Source: Polynucleobacter sp. MWH-UH2A
Lineage (GTDB): Bacteria > Pseudomonadota > Gammaproteobacteria > Burkholderiales > Burkholderiaceae
Direction: 5' to 3'
DNA length: 64,000 bases
Assembly (NCBI RefSeq): GCF_018687195.1
Contig: NZ_CP061321.1
Coordinates: 1,736,001-1,800,000 of the forward strand
The notes beneath the pieces were generated by a model that searched no databases, was not told where the DNA came from, and saw nothing but the letters and a program-made list of their open reading frames with translations. The position numbers and the translations under genes are program-made. Below, in pieces: positions 44,086 through 52,799 of this stretch. Position 1 is the stretch's first letter, and each line of letters opens with the position of its first letter.

Positions 44086-44907
44086 ATGATCATATTCGCT
44101 CTAATTTTGTATTTTCTGTCCTTTTTAACGCAAGCAGGAACGGCTTTCTTCTCGTTTTTGCTAGCAATCAAATCGCCAACAAGGTACAGGTGGGGATGGC
44201 TTTTCTTATGCCTTGGCTTAACTCTAATGTTAGGGCGAAGAATTAGCCCTCTTTTTGCCATACTAGAAACTAATCATTTCAATATGACAGATGCTGTACT
44301 TTCTTTACCAATCTCCGTCTCGCTTTTGATTGGCACTATTGGCATTCACAAGTTGATGTCTCAAGTGAACGCTGATAATCAATTACTTTCGATCCTCTCT
44401 CAATTTGATCCTTTAACCAATTGCTTAAGTCGTACAGAAACTTTATACCAATTATCAAATGAAATTAAGAGGTCCCTGAGAACAAAAAAATCTTTTGCTG
44501 TTCTTGAGCTTGATATTGACCACTTTAAGATAATCAATGATCAACATGGCCATAATATTGGCGATGAAGTACTTCATTCATTAGCTGCTTTTATAAAAAG
44601 TCTGCTGCGTAGTAATGATCACTTTGGGCGAGTAGGTGGGGAAGAATTCGTTATTATTCTTCCAGATACTGACGAGCAGCAAGCCAGGATAATTGCTGAC
44701 CGCATTAGAGAACAGGTAGAGAGAAAAGACGGCTATAGCCAATCGAGCGCTAAACCAATTAAGTTAACCATTAGCGTTGGCATATGCGTAGCTGAGTTAG
44801 CAGAGTCAAACGCTAATATTGATGATCTTGGCAAAGCGCTTATTAAGCAGGCTGATAAGGCAATGTATAAAGCAAAAAATAACGGCAGAAATCAAATATC
44901 GCTTTAA
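44086..44907 (+). CDS. Membrane GGDEF diguanylate cyclase
   Basis: 273-aa protein with three N-terminal hydrophobic helices (about 1-25, 35-52 and 66-88) and a C-terminal GGDEF domain (about 100-270). The active-site motif is GGEEF at 184-188, and the start DPLTNCLSRTETLYQL and FAVLELDIDHFKIIND are canonical, so it should make c-di-GMP. No RxxD inhibition site is evident (the residues before it are SLLRSNDHFGRV). It is convergent with the barrel protein gene (3 bp apart) and divergent from the HD-GYP gene. Confidence 0.92.
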   Translation: MIIFALILYFLSFLTQAGTAFFSFLLAIKSPTRYRWGWLFLCLGLTLMLGRRISPLFAILETNHFNMTDAVLSLPISVSLLIGTIGIHKLMSQVNADNQLLSILSQFDPLTNCLSRTETLYQLSNEIKRSLRTKKSFAVLELDIDHFKIINDQHGHNIGDEVLHSLAAFIKSLLRSNDHFGRVGGEEFVIILPDTDEQQARIIADRIREQVERKDGYSQSSAKPIKLTISVGICVAELAESNANIDDLGKALIKQADKAMYKAKNNGRNQISL

Positions 44908-44910
44908 GAA

Positions 44911-45852
44911 TTAAAACGGAATCAATAACTCTTCCATGAAATAACGGTAAAAGTAATTGGGGCCCAAAAATCCTGCTGATTTTCCATAACCTGCTCGAGT
45001 TTTAAAGTAGTAGTCATTTGATGCTACAGGACTTGTAGCCGCCAACTCATAGAGCTGAGTCGTAGTGCTTGGATCCTGATTAACGGTTTGTCGCCCCACC
45101 CCAGCCGTGCCATTAAACATCCAACCCTCGAAATGCCTTCTAAAACCAAAAGCAATCATGGTTTCACTATATTCTGATGGGTTGAAATAATTGTTTGGGA
45201 CTGCAGTATTCGTATCACGATATTGGCGATATCGTAATTGCGCCGTGAGTCCATACTCAGGCACCAAGTCATAGATTAATTTTGCTTTAGCTGTTGGCCT
45301 TGTATTAGTATCTGAGAAATACATATTCCCACCCATCAGCACCACCGACAGACGATCAATAATTTTTTGCTCAACGCTAATGGCTGGAAAAGTGTAATAA
45401 ATCCCATTGTTTAGTGAATTTTGCGTCTCCACCCGATCTCGACTTAATAAAGCTTCAACAATTGTCGTATCGGTTGCCTGCAGACTATATGAACTATCTG
45501 TCGCAATTAATTTATGACCATTTTCAATGTTATAGCTAATATTTGCGTTATAACCCAGTCCATTTCTAGGGTTAATCGCTTTAGTTAGCAATGTATAGAC
45601 CTCGGCTGACGAATCCCAAGACCCTTGCGTAAAGTAATTATGTTGATAGTTAATGCCAGTATATTTTTCACCATTACTATACAAAGGCATGTAGCCAGCG
45701 CGATATTTATAGGTCGAAAATCCCTCGCTATCTGATGCTATATATGCGTTAGGAATGGATATCGCCTGCGTTGGGGGGCTTTGTTGCGCAAGGACATTTC
45801 CACTTGCCACGCTAAACAAAAAGTAGATAAATCCTTTTAGGGCATTACTCAT
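44911..45852 (-). CDS. Putative outer-membrane beta-barrel protein of the polysaccharide locus
   Basis: 313-aa protein of unrecognised family. A signal peptide ends near VLAQQ (about residue 23). The rest alternates polar and aromatic residues as in a transmembrane barrel (e.g. YKYRAGYMPLYSNGEKYTG, LTAQLRYRQYRDTN, TMIAFGFRRHF) and ends with the aromatic-hydrophobic EELLIPF. The ATG at 45852 overlaps the stop of the glycosyltransferase gene as ATGA, so the two are coupled; by context it may be the export pore for the polymer, a role like that of the PgaA barrel. This role is inferred from position only. Confidence 0.7.
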   Translation of the reverse strand: MSNALKGFIYFLFSVASGNVLAQQSPPTQAISIPNAYIASDSEGFSTYKYRAGYMPLYSNGEKYTGINYQHNYFTQGSWDSSAEVYTLLTKAINPRNGLGYNANISYNIENGHKLIATDSSYSLQATDTTIVEALLSRDRVETQNSLNNGIYYTFPAISVEQKIIDRLSVVLMGGNMYFSDTNTRPTAKAKLIYDLVPEYGLTAQLRYRQYRDTNTAVPNNYFNPSEYSETMIAFGFRRHFEGWMFNGTAGVGRQTVNQDPSTTTQLYELAATSPVASNDYYFKTRAGYGKSAGFLGPNYFYRYFMEELLIPF

Positions 45853-47150
45853 TTCGTACCCCATGATTTTTTAAGATTAAAAAATTCAGAAAAGTAGCCA
45901 TACACACATGCAGGCTGGAGTATTAGGCCGTAGGCAAATACATAAAATACAAATCCAAACCAATTAGATCGAATATGAAGATGTTCACTCTCAAACATCT
46001 TTTTGCCTCTGGTGTACATGAGCCAATTTAATAATGCAGCCATTGGTAGCAAGAACAAGGTCATGGGACCAACTATCCAATAGATTCCAAAGCATGCCAA
46101 AACTAAGCCTGGGATAAATCCAAAGGTGTAAGCAATATCCATTAATGGAAACATGGTGTTCCACCAAATATACAAAGTAGCCAATCGTGGCTTAAACAGC
46201 AACAATGGGTTTTCTTTAAAAGCCTCAATCAACCCCCTAGACCAACGCTGTCGTTGTCTTACAAATTTCTTAAGAGTGTTGGGGCAATCAGTAAATGCAA
46301 GAGCGTCTTCAGCGTGACCAATCCGATAACCACGATTAAGCATTTTCCAGGTCAATACAATATCTTCGCCTACCATCTCCGGCCAACCGCCAAGCTCTAA
46401 TAAGGTCTTTCTGTCATAGAGAGAAAAGGCGCCTTGAGCTACCAAGGTACCCTGAAATAAAGATTGAATTCTTTTAACGCTAGCAATACCTAAAAAATAA
46501 TCCCATTCTTGAGCTTTTGTGATCCAATTTTCACGAGAGTTTCGTATCAGTATTTCACCGGCAACAGCTTTTGTATCAACAGGATCAGACAAATACCGCC
46601 CAACAAGATTTCGGATTCCATCTTTGAACACGTAGCCGTCAGCATCAATCGTAATAACTACATCAGTAGTTACATGACTCAGACCATGATTGAGCGCAGC
46701 GGCTTTTCCTACGTTTTCTTGCAAATCAATTAATTCGATATTTGGGTTATTTGCAGCAATGCTGCGGACTTTATCAACAGTTCCATCTATTGAGCCATCA
46801 CTTATTACGATGATTTTTATCTTATCTGGATATTCTTGCTTGATTAAGCTCGCCAGAGTATCTTCAATCGAATTAACCTCGTTATAAGCGGCCATTAATA
46901 CAGTTACTGGTATATAACGCTGATCAGCAATTACTGGCGGGCGCTTATCCAGAAGCAGAGAAATAAAAACAAATGCATTCATGAAGCCTGGAACAATTGC
47001 GATCATCGTAATCAGAAAACATGCAAATATTTTCCCAATTTGAGCCGCCAGATCAGAGTACCAAGGCAGAGAAAGCCAAATTGATAATCCCATCCAACTC
47101 AATGAAAAAATTAAGGCAATTGCAAATTTAAGTCTTACTGATGTGTACAT
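45849..47150 (-). CDS. Membrane glycosyltransferase family 2, PgaC/IcaA-like polysaccharide synthase
   Basis: 433-aa processive GT2 enzyme. Two N-terminal helices, a cytosolic GT-A domain (about 80-300) and C-terminal helices (about 315-425). The processive set D, D, D, QxxRW is complete: VISDGS, TIDADG, MVGEDIVLTW and RQRQRWSRG. This is the pattern of poly-beta-1,6-N-acetylglucosamine synthase (PgaC) and related hyaluronan/cellulose-type synthases; the sugar is not certain. Neighbouring GGDEF and HD-GYP genes fit c-di-GMP control of polymer output. No PgaB deacetylase or PgaD gene is visible. Confidence 0.87.
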   Translation of the reverse strand: MYTSVRLKFAIALIFSLSWMGLSIWLSLPWYSDLAAQIGKIFACFLITMIAIVPGFMNAFVFISLLLDKRPPVIADQRYIPVTVLMAAYNEVNSIEDTLASLIKQEYPDKIKIIVISDGSIDGTVDKVRSIAANNPNIELIDLQENVGKAAALNHGLSHVTTDVVITIDADGYVFKDGIRNLVGRYLSDPVDTKAVAGEILIRNSRENWITKAQEWDYFLGIASVKRIQSLFQGTLVAQGAFSLYDRKTLLELGGWPEMVGEDIVLTWKMLNRGYRIGHAEDALAFTDCPNTLKKFVRQRQRWSRGLIEAFKENPLLLFKPRLATLYIWWNTMFPLMDIAYTFGFIPGLVLACFGIYWIVGPMTLFLLPMAALLNWLMYTRGKKMFESEHLHIRSNWFGFVFYVFAYGLILQPACVYGYFSEFFNLKKSWGTK

Positions 47151-47282
47151 TGAATTGCCAATATATTTAGGTTAATTTTCCATTCTACGCCTATCAAATA
47201 CGACCATTTCTGTAGCCAGAGAACTTTCAGCCCAGTAAACATTGGACAAATAGAGCGCACAACATCGATTTCTAGATCAAGA

Positions 47283-48473
47283 CTAGATTGAATTCGACTT
47301 AATGTGCTTTTTTCCATCAACCCAAAACGCCATCAACATAAACGCTACAAGCGCACAGCCGCCTGAAAATAGGAAAGCATATAAAGGCGCAATCGCCTCA
47401 TAAATCCAACCAAAGATAAACGAGGCTGGAAACAGCATCAGTCCGGTGACTAAATTGAACCAACCAAATGCCGTCCCCGCCAGACCTTTAGGAGCCATGT
47501 CGGCTACCAATGCTTTCTCCACTCCTTCTGTTGCGGCTTTGAATAATCCATAGACCGCAAATAGGGCAAATATTTGGAATATCGAAATACTGGGCATACC
47601 CATGGCGATGTAAAAAAAAGCAAAAGCAATCCACGCAATCAAAATAAATCTCTTGCGACCAAATCGATCGGATAATGCCGATAAAGGCGTTCCAAATACA
47701 GTTGTGATGAGAGAGATGGCCGCCCATAACAAAGGAATGTCTTCTTGAGGTACCCCAGCCTCTCTTGCTCTTAACAACAAGAACATATCTGATGAGTTAG
47801 CTAAGGCAAAGATACCGGCTACAACAAGATATCTTTTAAATTGATCAGGCATACCTTCTAGAGACCAACTAAATTTACTCGCTTGTGGAACAGCCTCTTT
47901 GTGGGGCTCTTTAATACACAAGGCAAGAGCAATGGTGACGATTGCCGGCACAATCGCCCATAGAAAAATATCTCTGAGTGGTACACCCATAGATAGAAAT
48001 AACGCGGCTAATAGAGGGCCAATAACTGCGCCAGCATTATCCATAGAGCGATGAAGTCCAAAGGTAATGCCTCTTTGATTTTCATTGACGCTCTCGGCCA
48101 ATAAGGCGTCTCGAGGCGAACTACGAAGGCCCTTACCCATACGATCTGTAAAACGAATTGCCAAAACCCATAACCAGGAATTGGCGATTGCTATTAGGGG
48201 TCTACCAATGCCGGCAAGTGAATAACCCAGCACAATCCATGGCTTTGCCTTTTTAGTGCGATCTACGATTACGCCTGAAACTAACTTAAAGATGCTCGAA
48301 GTAGCCTCAGCAATCCCTTCAATAATGCCCAGCGCCTTTGGCCCCGCCATTAAGACTGATGCTAGGTACAAAGGCATTAAGGGGTAAAGCATTTCACTAG
48401 CCGAGTCATTGACTAAACTAATGAGCCCGATGAGCCACACGGTTCGAGGAAGAGAGAGGATACTTTTAAACAT
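47283..48473 (-). CDS. MFS transporter
   Basis: 396-aa major facilitator with about 12 helices. Features: WLIGLISLVNDSASEMLYPLMPLYL in helix 1, FTDRMGKGLRSSPRDALLAES in loop 4, LHRSMDNAGAVIGPLLAALF in helix 5, and LSDRFGRKRFILIAW between helices 8 and 9. This sub-type is widespread with no proven substrate. The start lies 24 bp from palindrome P2; no Shine-Dalgarno sequence is obvious. A 132-bp gap separates it from the glycosyltransferase gene downstream. Confidence 0.85.
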   Translation of the reverse strand: MFKSILSLPRTVWLIGLISLVNDSASEMLYPLMPLYLASVLMAGPKALGIIEGIAEATSSIFKLVSGVIVDRTKKAKPWIVLGYSLAGIGRPLIAIANSWLWVLAIRFTDRMGKGLRSSPRDALLAESVNENQRGITFGLHRSMDNAGAVIGPLLAALFLSMGVPLRDIFLWAIVPAIVTIALALCIKEPHKEAVPQASKFSWSLEGMPDQFKRYLVVAGIFALANSSDMFLLLRAREAGVPQEDIPLLWAAISLITTVFGTPLSALSDRFGRKRFILIAWIAFAFFYIAMGMPSISIFQIFALFAVYGLFKAATEGVEKALVADMAPKGLAGTAFGWFNLVTGLMLFPASFIFGWIYEAIAPLYAFLFSGGCALVAFMLMAFWVDGKKHIKSNSI

Positions 48474-48497
48474 TACAAACTCAATTTACTCTTATTT

Positions 48498-48514
48498 TGT
48501 CGTTTTAAACGACA
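48498..48514. repeat. 17-bp palindrome P2 (TGTCGTTT-T-AAACGACA)
   Basis: Second perfect copy, 24 bp upstream of the MFS start codon and just before the plus-strand pseudogene. The bases on its left, TTACTCTT...ATTT, resemble those left of P3. Confidence 0.9.
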
Positions 48515-48542
48515 TTTCATATGAGTCCTTTATAGTGCCGAT

Positions 48543-49298
48543 ATACTTGTATTTCGCCGCACAATCTCCCTTAAGCTTGCACCCTTTTTTCTTTTGAGCA
48601 TTATTTGTGATCCATCTATTGCGACTCCCTTTGAAATTAAGGTTCACGATGAACTAATTGCTGATTACCAGCATTCAGCCTACGAAATTGAAACTAATCT
48701 TTTTCAAGCTCCCGCCTCGCAAGGACTTAAAAGTGATGTTTTTCAAACCCGTCTTGAATATGGCTATGGGATTACCGAGAGAAGTGAAGCTGGAGTCAAT
48801 CTCTATCTGAGCAACTACAACGGCGCAAGCTATGTCAATGGCGGTAAAGTAAGTCATATGTACATCCCCACTCACGATGAAGAAGGTTTATGGCATTACG
48901 GTGTTAAGAATGAAATTAATTACATCAAAGATGTAGGTGGCACAGAAACTACTTTTTATGAATTAACACCAATCCTTGCTCTTCAACTACAAGACTAGCG
49001 ATTTACCATTAATTCCAGTGTGGATGTGACTCTCAATAAAAATAGTACTGTGACATTTTCACCTTCAGCCAAAATTTCTTACGGGCTAAACAATACCGTT
49101 GATGTTGGTATGGAGTACTACGCTGATAACCTACCCATCAAAGGCTTATTCAGCGTCACACAACAACCCAATACAGTCTACCTTGTGATGGATGCCAAAT
49201 ATAAAAAATCAACTTTTAACTTTGGGGTTGGTAAAGGCGTGACTGCGGTAAGTGATAACTGGGTAGTGAAATTTATTGCCGCACCGAATTTTGACTGA
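48543..49298 (+). pseudogene. Broken outer-membrane-type protein gene
   Basis: One reading frame with two lesions. The frame from 48543 encodes a signal-peptide-like stretch (ISLKLAPFFLLSIICDPSIA) but has no ATG, GTG or TTG before the TTG at 48594, so the start seems lost. At 48996 a TAG stop falls in frame (LALQLQD-stop-RFTIN), after which the frame continues to 49298. Tryptophan (TGG) is the probable original codon. The product resembles barrel proteins: EYGYGITERSEAGVNLYLS, FSPSAKISYGLNNTVDVGMEYYAD. Function unknown; a readthrough product cannot be excluded. Confidence 0.75.
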
Positions 49299-49306
49299 GT
49301 AATCCA

Positions 49307-49383
49307 CAAATGAAAAAACCACCAGAAGGTGGTATTGGTATTTCTTGGTGGCCCGGGGCGGAATCGACCGGGATCTAAGATAC
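49307..49383. repeat. tRNA-end/terminator repeat, copy B1
   Basis: One of four copies of an ~80-bp repeat. Read on the minus strand it ends GATTCCGCCCCGGGCCACCA, like the 3' end of a tRNA with CCA, followed by AGAAATACC and a hairpin with T-run (stem ACCACC / GGTGGT at 49318-49333). The T-stem cannot pair, so no functional tRNA is encoded. It lies 8 bp after the pseudogene end. Confidence 0.8.
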
Positions 49384-49417
49384 TTAATTCGCACTGAACA
49401 ACCTAGGATTATCCAAA

Positions 49418-49434
49418 CGTTACTTTAAGTAACG
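49418..49434. repeat. Isolated 17-bp palindrome CGTTACTT-T-AAGTAACG
   Basis: A perfect 8-1-8 inverted repeat with the same geometry as P1-P7 but a different sequence, between repeat B1 and the tRNA-like scar at 49481. Only one copy was seen. Confidence 0.6.
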
Positions 49435-49445
49435 CTCAAAAGACA

Positions 49446-49498
49446 AAACCCCCACTATTGCTGATGAGGGTTTGCTTTTCTGGTGGGTCCACCAGGAC
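49446..49498 (-). repeat. Second type of tRNA-3'-end-like scar with terminator
   Basis: On the minus strand GTCCTGGTGGACCCACCA (49481-49498) looks like a short tRNA acceptor end with CCA, then GAAAAGC and a hairpin (AAACCC / GGGTTT at 49446-49473) followed by T-rich DNA. Its sequence differs from the B repeats, so it derives from another tRNA gene. Confidence 0.55.
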
Positions 49499-49557
49499 TT
49501 AAAGTGGAAGCAAAGTGCTATACATTAACGATTGACCTAAAACAGTAAAATCATGAT

Positions 49558-50151
49558 ATGAAATCATTAATACGTTGCCCGTGGTGCGAGGGTTTTGATT
49601 TGTACCGCCAGTATCACGATACCGAATGGGGTGTTCCTCTACGTGACAGCAGGCAGCTATTTGAATTGCTGATACTAGAGGGTGCCCAAGCTGGTCTTTC
49701 TTGGTCAACTGTCCTTAAGAAGCGCGAATCTTATCGTGAAGCTTTTAATTTCTTTGATCCAAAGAAGATTGCCAAATATGACGATAAGAAGATTTCTGAG
49801 TTATTGACAAATCCTGGAATTGTTCGCAATCGCTTAAAAGTAGCTGCCACTATAGGCAATGCCAAAGCTTATTTGGCACTAGAAAAAAGCGGGCAGCCAT
49901 TTAATGAATTTATCTGGTCCTTTGTACAAAATAAGCCCATTCAAAATAAACGCCAATCTTCGAATGAAGTACCTGCAAGATCCCTTGAATCTGATGCAAT
50001 GAGTAAAGCACTCCTACAGGCAGGATTTAAGTTTGTTGGCACAACGATATGCTATGCATTTATGCAAGCGAGTGGAATGGTTAATGATCATCTTATATCT
50101 TGTCATCGATACGCTGCAGTGAAAAAGAAATCAGCAACATACACCCAATAG
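49558..50151 (+). CDS. tag: DNA-3-methyladenine glycosylase I
   Basis: Removes 3-methyladenine from alkylated DNA; HhH superfamily, 197 aa. It begins with MKSLIRCPWCEG and has the conserved YHDTEWGVPLRDSRQLFELLILEGAQAGLSW region (signature Tyr-His-Asp-x-Glu-Trp-Gly and the base-pocket residues), NRLKVAATIGNA and the C-terminal zinc ligands in VNDHLISCHRY. It is the sole repair gene in the accessory region and stands alone on the plus strand after the tRNA-like scars. Confidence 0.95.
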   Translation: MKSLIRCPWCEGFDLYRQYHDTEWGVPLRDSRQLFELLILEGAQAGLSWSTVLKKRESYREAFNFFDPKKIAKYDDKKISELLTNPGIVRNRLKVAATIGNAKAYLALEKSGQPFNEFIWSFVQNKPIQNKRQSSNEVPARSLESDAMSKALLQAGFKFVGTTICYAFMQASGMVNDHLISCHRYAAVKKKSATYTQ

Positions 50152-50176
50152 TTAGACGCTCAATAAATTTTTCCAT

Positions 50177-51358
50177 TTAGAACAAATATTCTAGCCCTAC
50201 GGTACCACCCTGAAAGAGGATGCTTGAACTAGTATTGACACCCCTTGCATTGACGCTTGTGGGGCTGCTTCCTGAATACACATAAGGTATTTGGCCAGGC
50301 GCCAAAGCCACCTGATTTAACCAGAGCATTTGATAGCCCATTTTTATAGATAGGTCATCTGTAATCAAATATTTCAGCTGGATTACTCCTTCTCCAGCAT
50401 ATGCCATTCGATTAACTGTGGCACTTGTTAAATACATCACTTTAGTAATACTTACTGCATCATTTTGTGTGGCTTGGTTATTAAATGCTCCGACTTTTAG
50501 TGATCCACCAAATGAGAGTCGGCCAATCTCAAATAGCCTTCCTTGGGCACCAAGCTGCAAGCCAAAAAGATTATTACTTGTATTTGTAGTCCAAAAAGGT
50601 GGGTAACCACTGATAGCATCGCCTGAAGCGCATGCTTGATTCGTTTGAGATAAGGTAGTACTGGCAATTGTCAGCGGGATATCCGCCCCTAGCGGAGCAC
50701 AACCGCCAGTCTTCCATAGCGGAATATTTTGATCGCCAGGGGTAACCGACCCTATAAGGCTATCTTTTAATTGTAGCCATCGAACGCCTGCTAGAAAATT
50801 AAAGCTGTCAGATGCCTTAATTTTTCCAGTAGCCTCGGCACTATATAAGCTAGTTGATGAACTCCAATTCATTCCTTGATATGCAAAGTCTTGAGTCTGC
50901 CAAAAGGACCCCGGCGCCTTCATGACATACCAATTACCAGGATTAGAGGGTCCAATAGTATTGTTTGCGTTCAAATTTTGAACGCCAAAATAGGACAACT
51001 CAACACCATAGTCAGAGTTACTAGAGTATTCCAAGGTGAACTTTGGACCAATAGCACTTCCTTGTTGAAATTGATTGCTATTAAAAACCTCAGCTGTAGG
51101 TTTATATGCTGTTTGGCCAAAAGTATCCGTGCCAGGAAGGGTGCTCACCAATGGCTGATTTACGCTGCTGTTTGATCTCTTGAGTGAAATTGCTTCGACA
51201 GACAAAGCCCAATGCGCCTTCGAGATTGATGAATCGTCAGAGCCTATATCCGCAAAGATAGGCGCCGAATTTTTAGTTTCTAAAGTAGATGGCGATGATT
51301 CAGCAGGGATTGCGATCGAAAAATAAACCAAACCCATCAATAGCCATGCAAAGCGCAT
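50177..51358 (-). CDS. Putative outer-membrane beta-barrel protein
   Basis: 393-aa protein. A signal peptide (residues 1-21, ending AIPAESS) and barrel-like strands follow (WALSVEAISLKR, FTLEYSSNSDYGVELSYFGV, LSIKMGYQMLWLNQVALAP) ending in GLEYLF with the terminal Phe of outer-membrane proteins. Two Cys (GGCAPLG and NQACASG) may form a loop disulfide. The frame is open to 51442, overlapping the Sel1 gene, but the ATG at 51358 gives a proper signal peptide. Function is not recognised; it resembles general BBP7/porin-like barrels. Confidence 0.75.
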   Translation of the reverse strand: MRFAWLLMGLVYFSIAIPAESSPSTLETKNSAPIFADIGSDDSSISKAHWALSVEAISLKRSNSSVNQPLVSTLPGTDTFGQTAYKPTAEVFNSNQFQQGSAIGPKFTLEYSSNSDYGVELSYFGVQNLNANNTIGPSNPGNWYVMKAPGSFWQTQDFAYQGMNWSSSTSLYSAEATGKIKASDSFNFLAGVRWLQLKDSLIGSVTPGDQNIPLWKTGGCAPLGADIPLTIASTTLSQTNQACASGDAISGYPPFWTTNTSNNLFGLQLGAQGRLFEIGRLSFGGSLKVGAFNNQATQNDAVSITKVMYLTSATVNRMAYAGEGVIQLKYLITDDLSIKMGYQMLWLNQVALAPGQIPYVYSGSSPTSVNARGVNTSSSILFQGGTVGLEYLF

Positions 51359-51432
51359 AGGCAATTTAGACCTTATGAACTCTTTATTCTTTATCCTGAG
51401 TTGACCCCACCACATAAGTCGCGCCAGGGCGA

Positions 51433-52104
51433 TTAAATACACTTATAGAGACGCCTCATATTCTCAATTTTCCAAAATTGGTTCTGGGCAGCATCGAACT
51501 GCTCTGTAAAGTCACCTTTATGCGTAACTTGGAAAATATGCAATACCCTATGGGCTTGATCGTGTTTTGCTAGAGCAGCTAAGGTTAAAAAGTAAAATGC
51601 CTTCTTTAAATCTTGGGCGATGAACTCGCCTTTTCCGTATAAAGAGCCCAGTGTATAAGCGCACTGGCGACTGCCTTCATTAGCGCCAACAGCCAGAAGC
51701 TCAGCACCACGCTCAACATTACGCGGAACGCCTTGCTCCATGCCGGTTCCGAGAACAAAAATACTGCCTAGATTACAGTACGCATCCATGACTTCGTGCT
51801 TAATGGCTTTTTCGTAATACTGCACAGCAATCTTATAGTCTTGCTTTATTAGCCCCATACCCTTTTCATGCATCAGCCCCACATTAAAGAGAGCATAACC
51901 ATTGCCTAGCGAGCTACTAGAATTTTGAAATTCATAAAACTTGGCTAACTGCTCTGCATTAAGCTTGCCATCCCAGCACATCTTGGTTAATGCGTATAGA
52001 GCGTCATCATTCAAATCATTCTGGGCCAAATCCATGAAGATTTCATATGCTGCATCATTGCGGCCACGCTCAAGATTGCTCTGTCCTAATTCGATTGATG
52101 CCAT
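51433..52104 (-). CDS. Sel1-repeat (TPR-like) protein, paralogue 1
   Basis: 223-aa soluble protein with several Sel1-like repeats: FNVGLMHEKGMGLIKQDYKIAVQYYEKAI, AYCNLGSIFVLGTGMEQ... and AYTLGSLYGKGEFIAQDLKKAFYFLTLAA (repeat cores NVGLMHEKGMG, NLGSIFVLGTG, TLGSLYGKGEF). No signal peptide is seen. The partner is unknown. It is closely similar along its length to the protein at 59840-60562, in another block of the same accessory region. Confidence 0.85.
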   Translation of the reverse strand: MASIELGQSNLERGRNDAAYEIFMDLAQNDLNDDALYALTKMCWDGKLNAEQLAKFYEFQNSSSSLGNGYALFNVGLMHEKGMGLIKQDYKIAVQYYEKAIKHEVMDAYCNLGSIFVLGTGMEQGVPRNVERGAELLAVGANEGSRQCAYTLGSLYGKGEFIAQDLKKAFYFLTLAALAKHDQAHRVLHIFQVTHKGDFTEQFDAAQNQFWKIENMRRLYKCI

Positions 52105-52226
52105 TTATTACTTTCTAGGTTAATTTTTACGGAAATTATATCAACCGAATTTAAAAAAATGGATAGTAGTCTTATGAAAACATCCGCACCAAATCGAGGC
52201 ACTTCACTATTGAGTACAAGCCATTA

Positions 52227-52284
52227 TTGGTGTTGCTAAGTGGCCCGGGGCGGAATTGACCAGAGCCTATGATGTCTGACTCTA
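52227..52284. repeat. tRNA-end/terminator repeat, copy B2 (no hairpin)
   Basis: Shares TGGCCCGGGGCGGAATTGAC and the GACTCTA end with the other B copies, but the hairpin part is missing. On the minus strand its first three bases (TAG of TAGAGTCAG) are the stop codon of the MAPEG gene. Confidence 0.75.
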
Positions 52285-52680
52285 AACAAACAACTTATAA
52301 AGCGACCACCCGAGGTTCAACGCCACCAGTGAAATAAGCGTTCCAAAAGTAAACTTCATCCCCATCACTCTTTTGCTGAAATCAGGCGGAGGCACATTGA
52401 TTCCTTTGGCGTGAATCAAGCGACCGATGATGAGTGCTATCCCAGGAATCACGACTAACCACGAGGGCGCACCATTTAATTCCAAGCCAGCAATCAAAAT
52501 GATTCCAAAGGGAACGTATTCAGCAAAATTACCTTGGGCACGAATCGCCCTTTCAAGATCTTCGTAACCACCGCTACCTAAGCCCACTTTGTTCTTTCTT
52601 CGAAGGCCAATGACCGCAAAAGAGAGTTTTATAAAGATGATGGTTAAAACGGAGGCAATGATTGAAGTGACTAGTAGCAT
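52282..52680 (-). CDS. MAPEG-family membrane protein
   Basis: 132-aa protein with four hydrophobic helices. MAPEG features: the N-terminal helix ends in LRRKNKVGLGSGG, followed by RAIRAQGNFAEYVPFGIILIAGLELNG, which holds the conserved Arg-x-x-x-Asn-x-x-Glu motif, then IGRLIHAKGI. Eukaryotic members act in glutathione or eicosanoid metabolism; bacterial roles are mostly unknown. Its stop codon lies in repeat B2, and repeat B3 lies upstream of the start. Confidence 0.88.
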   Translation of the reverse strand: MLLVTSIIASVLTIIFIKLSFAVIGLRRKNKVGLGSGGYEDLERAIRAQGNFAEYVPFGIILIAGLELNGAPSWLVVIPGIALIIGRLIHAKGINVPPPDFSKRVMGMKFTFGTLISLVALNLGWSLYKLFV

Positions 52681-52715
52681 TTAGATCTCCCAGAAGAATT
52701 CCTAAATACTAATCG

Positions 52716-52799
52716 GGAAATGAAAAATCACCCTAAGGTGGTTTTGGTATTTCTTGTTGGCCCGGGGCGGAATCGACCAGGGCACAGGATGTTCGACCC
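52716..52799. repeat. tRNA-end/terminator repeat, copy B3
   Basis: Full-length copy with terminator hairpin (AATCACC / GGTGGTT at 52726-52743). It covers the 3' end of the DUF1275 gene: the last ~21 codons and stop are repeat sequence. Confidence 0.8.

Noticed and set aside
47135..47320. 61-aa open frame between the GT2 and MFS genes
   Set aside because: It overlaps starts/ends of both neighbours, has no clear ribosome binding site and no protein-like pattern.
48675..48875. Antisense frame in the pseudogene
   Set aside because: No start signals and no recognisable sequence; the sense frame shows clear barrel-like protein.
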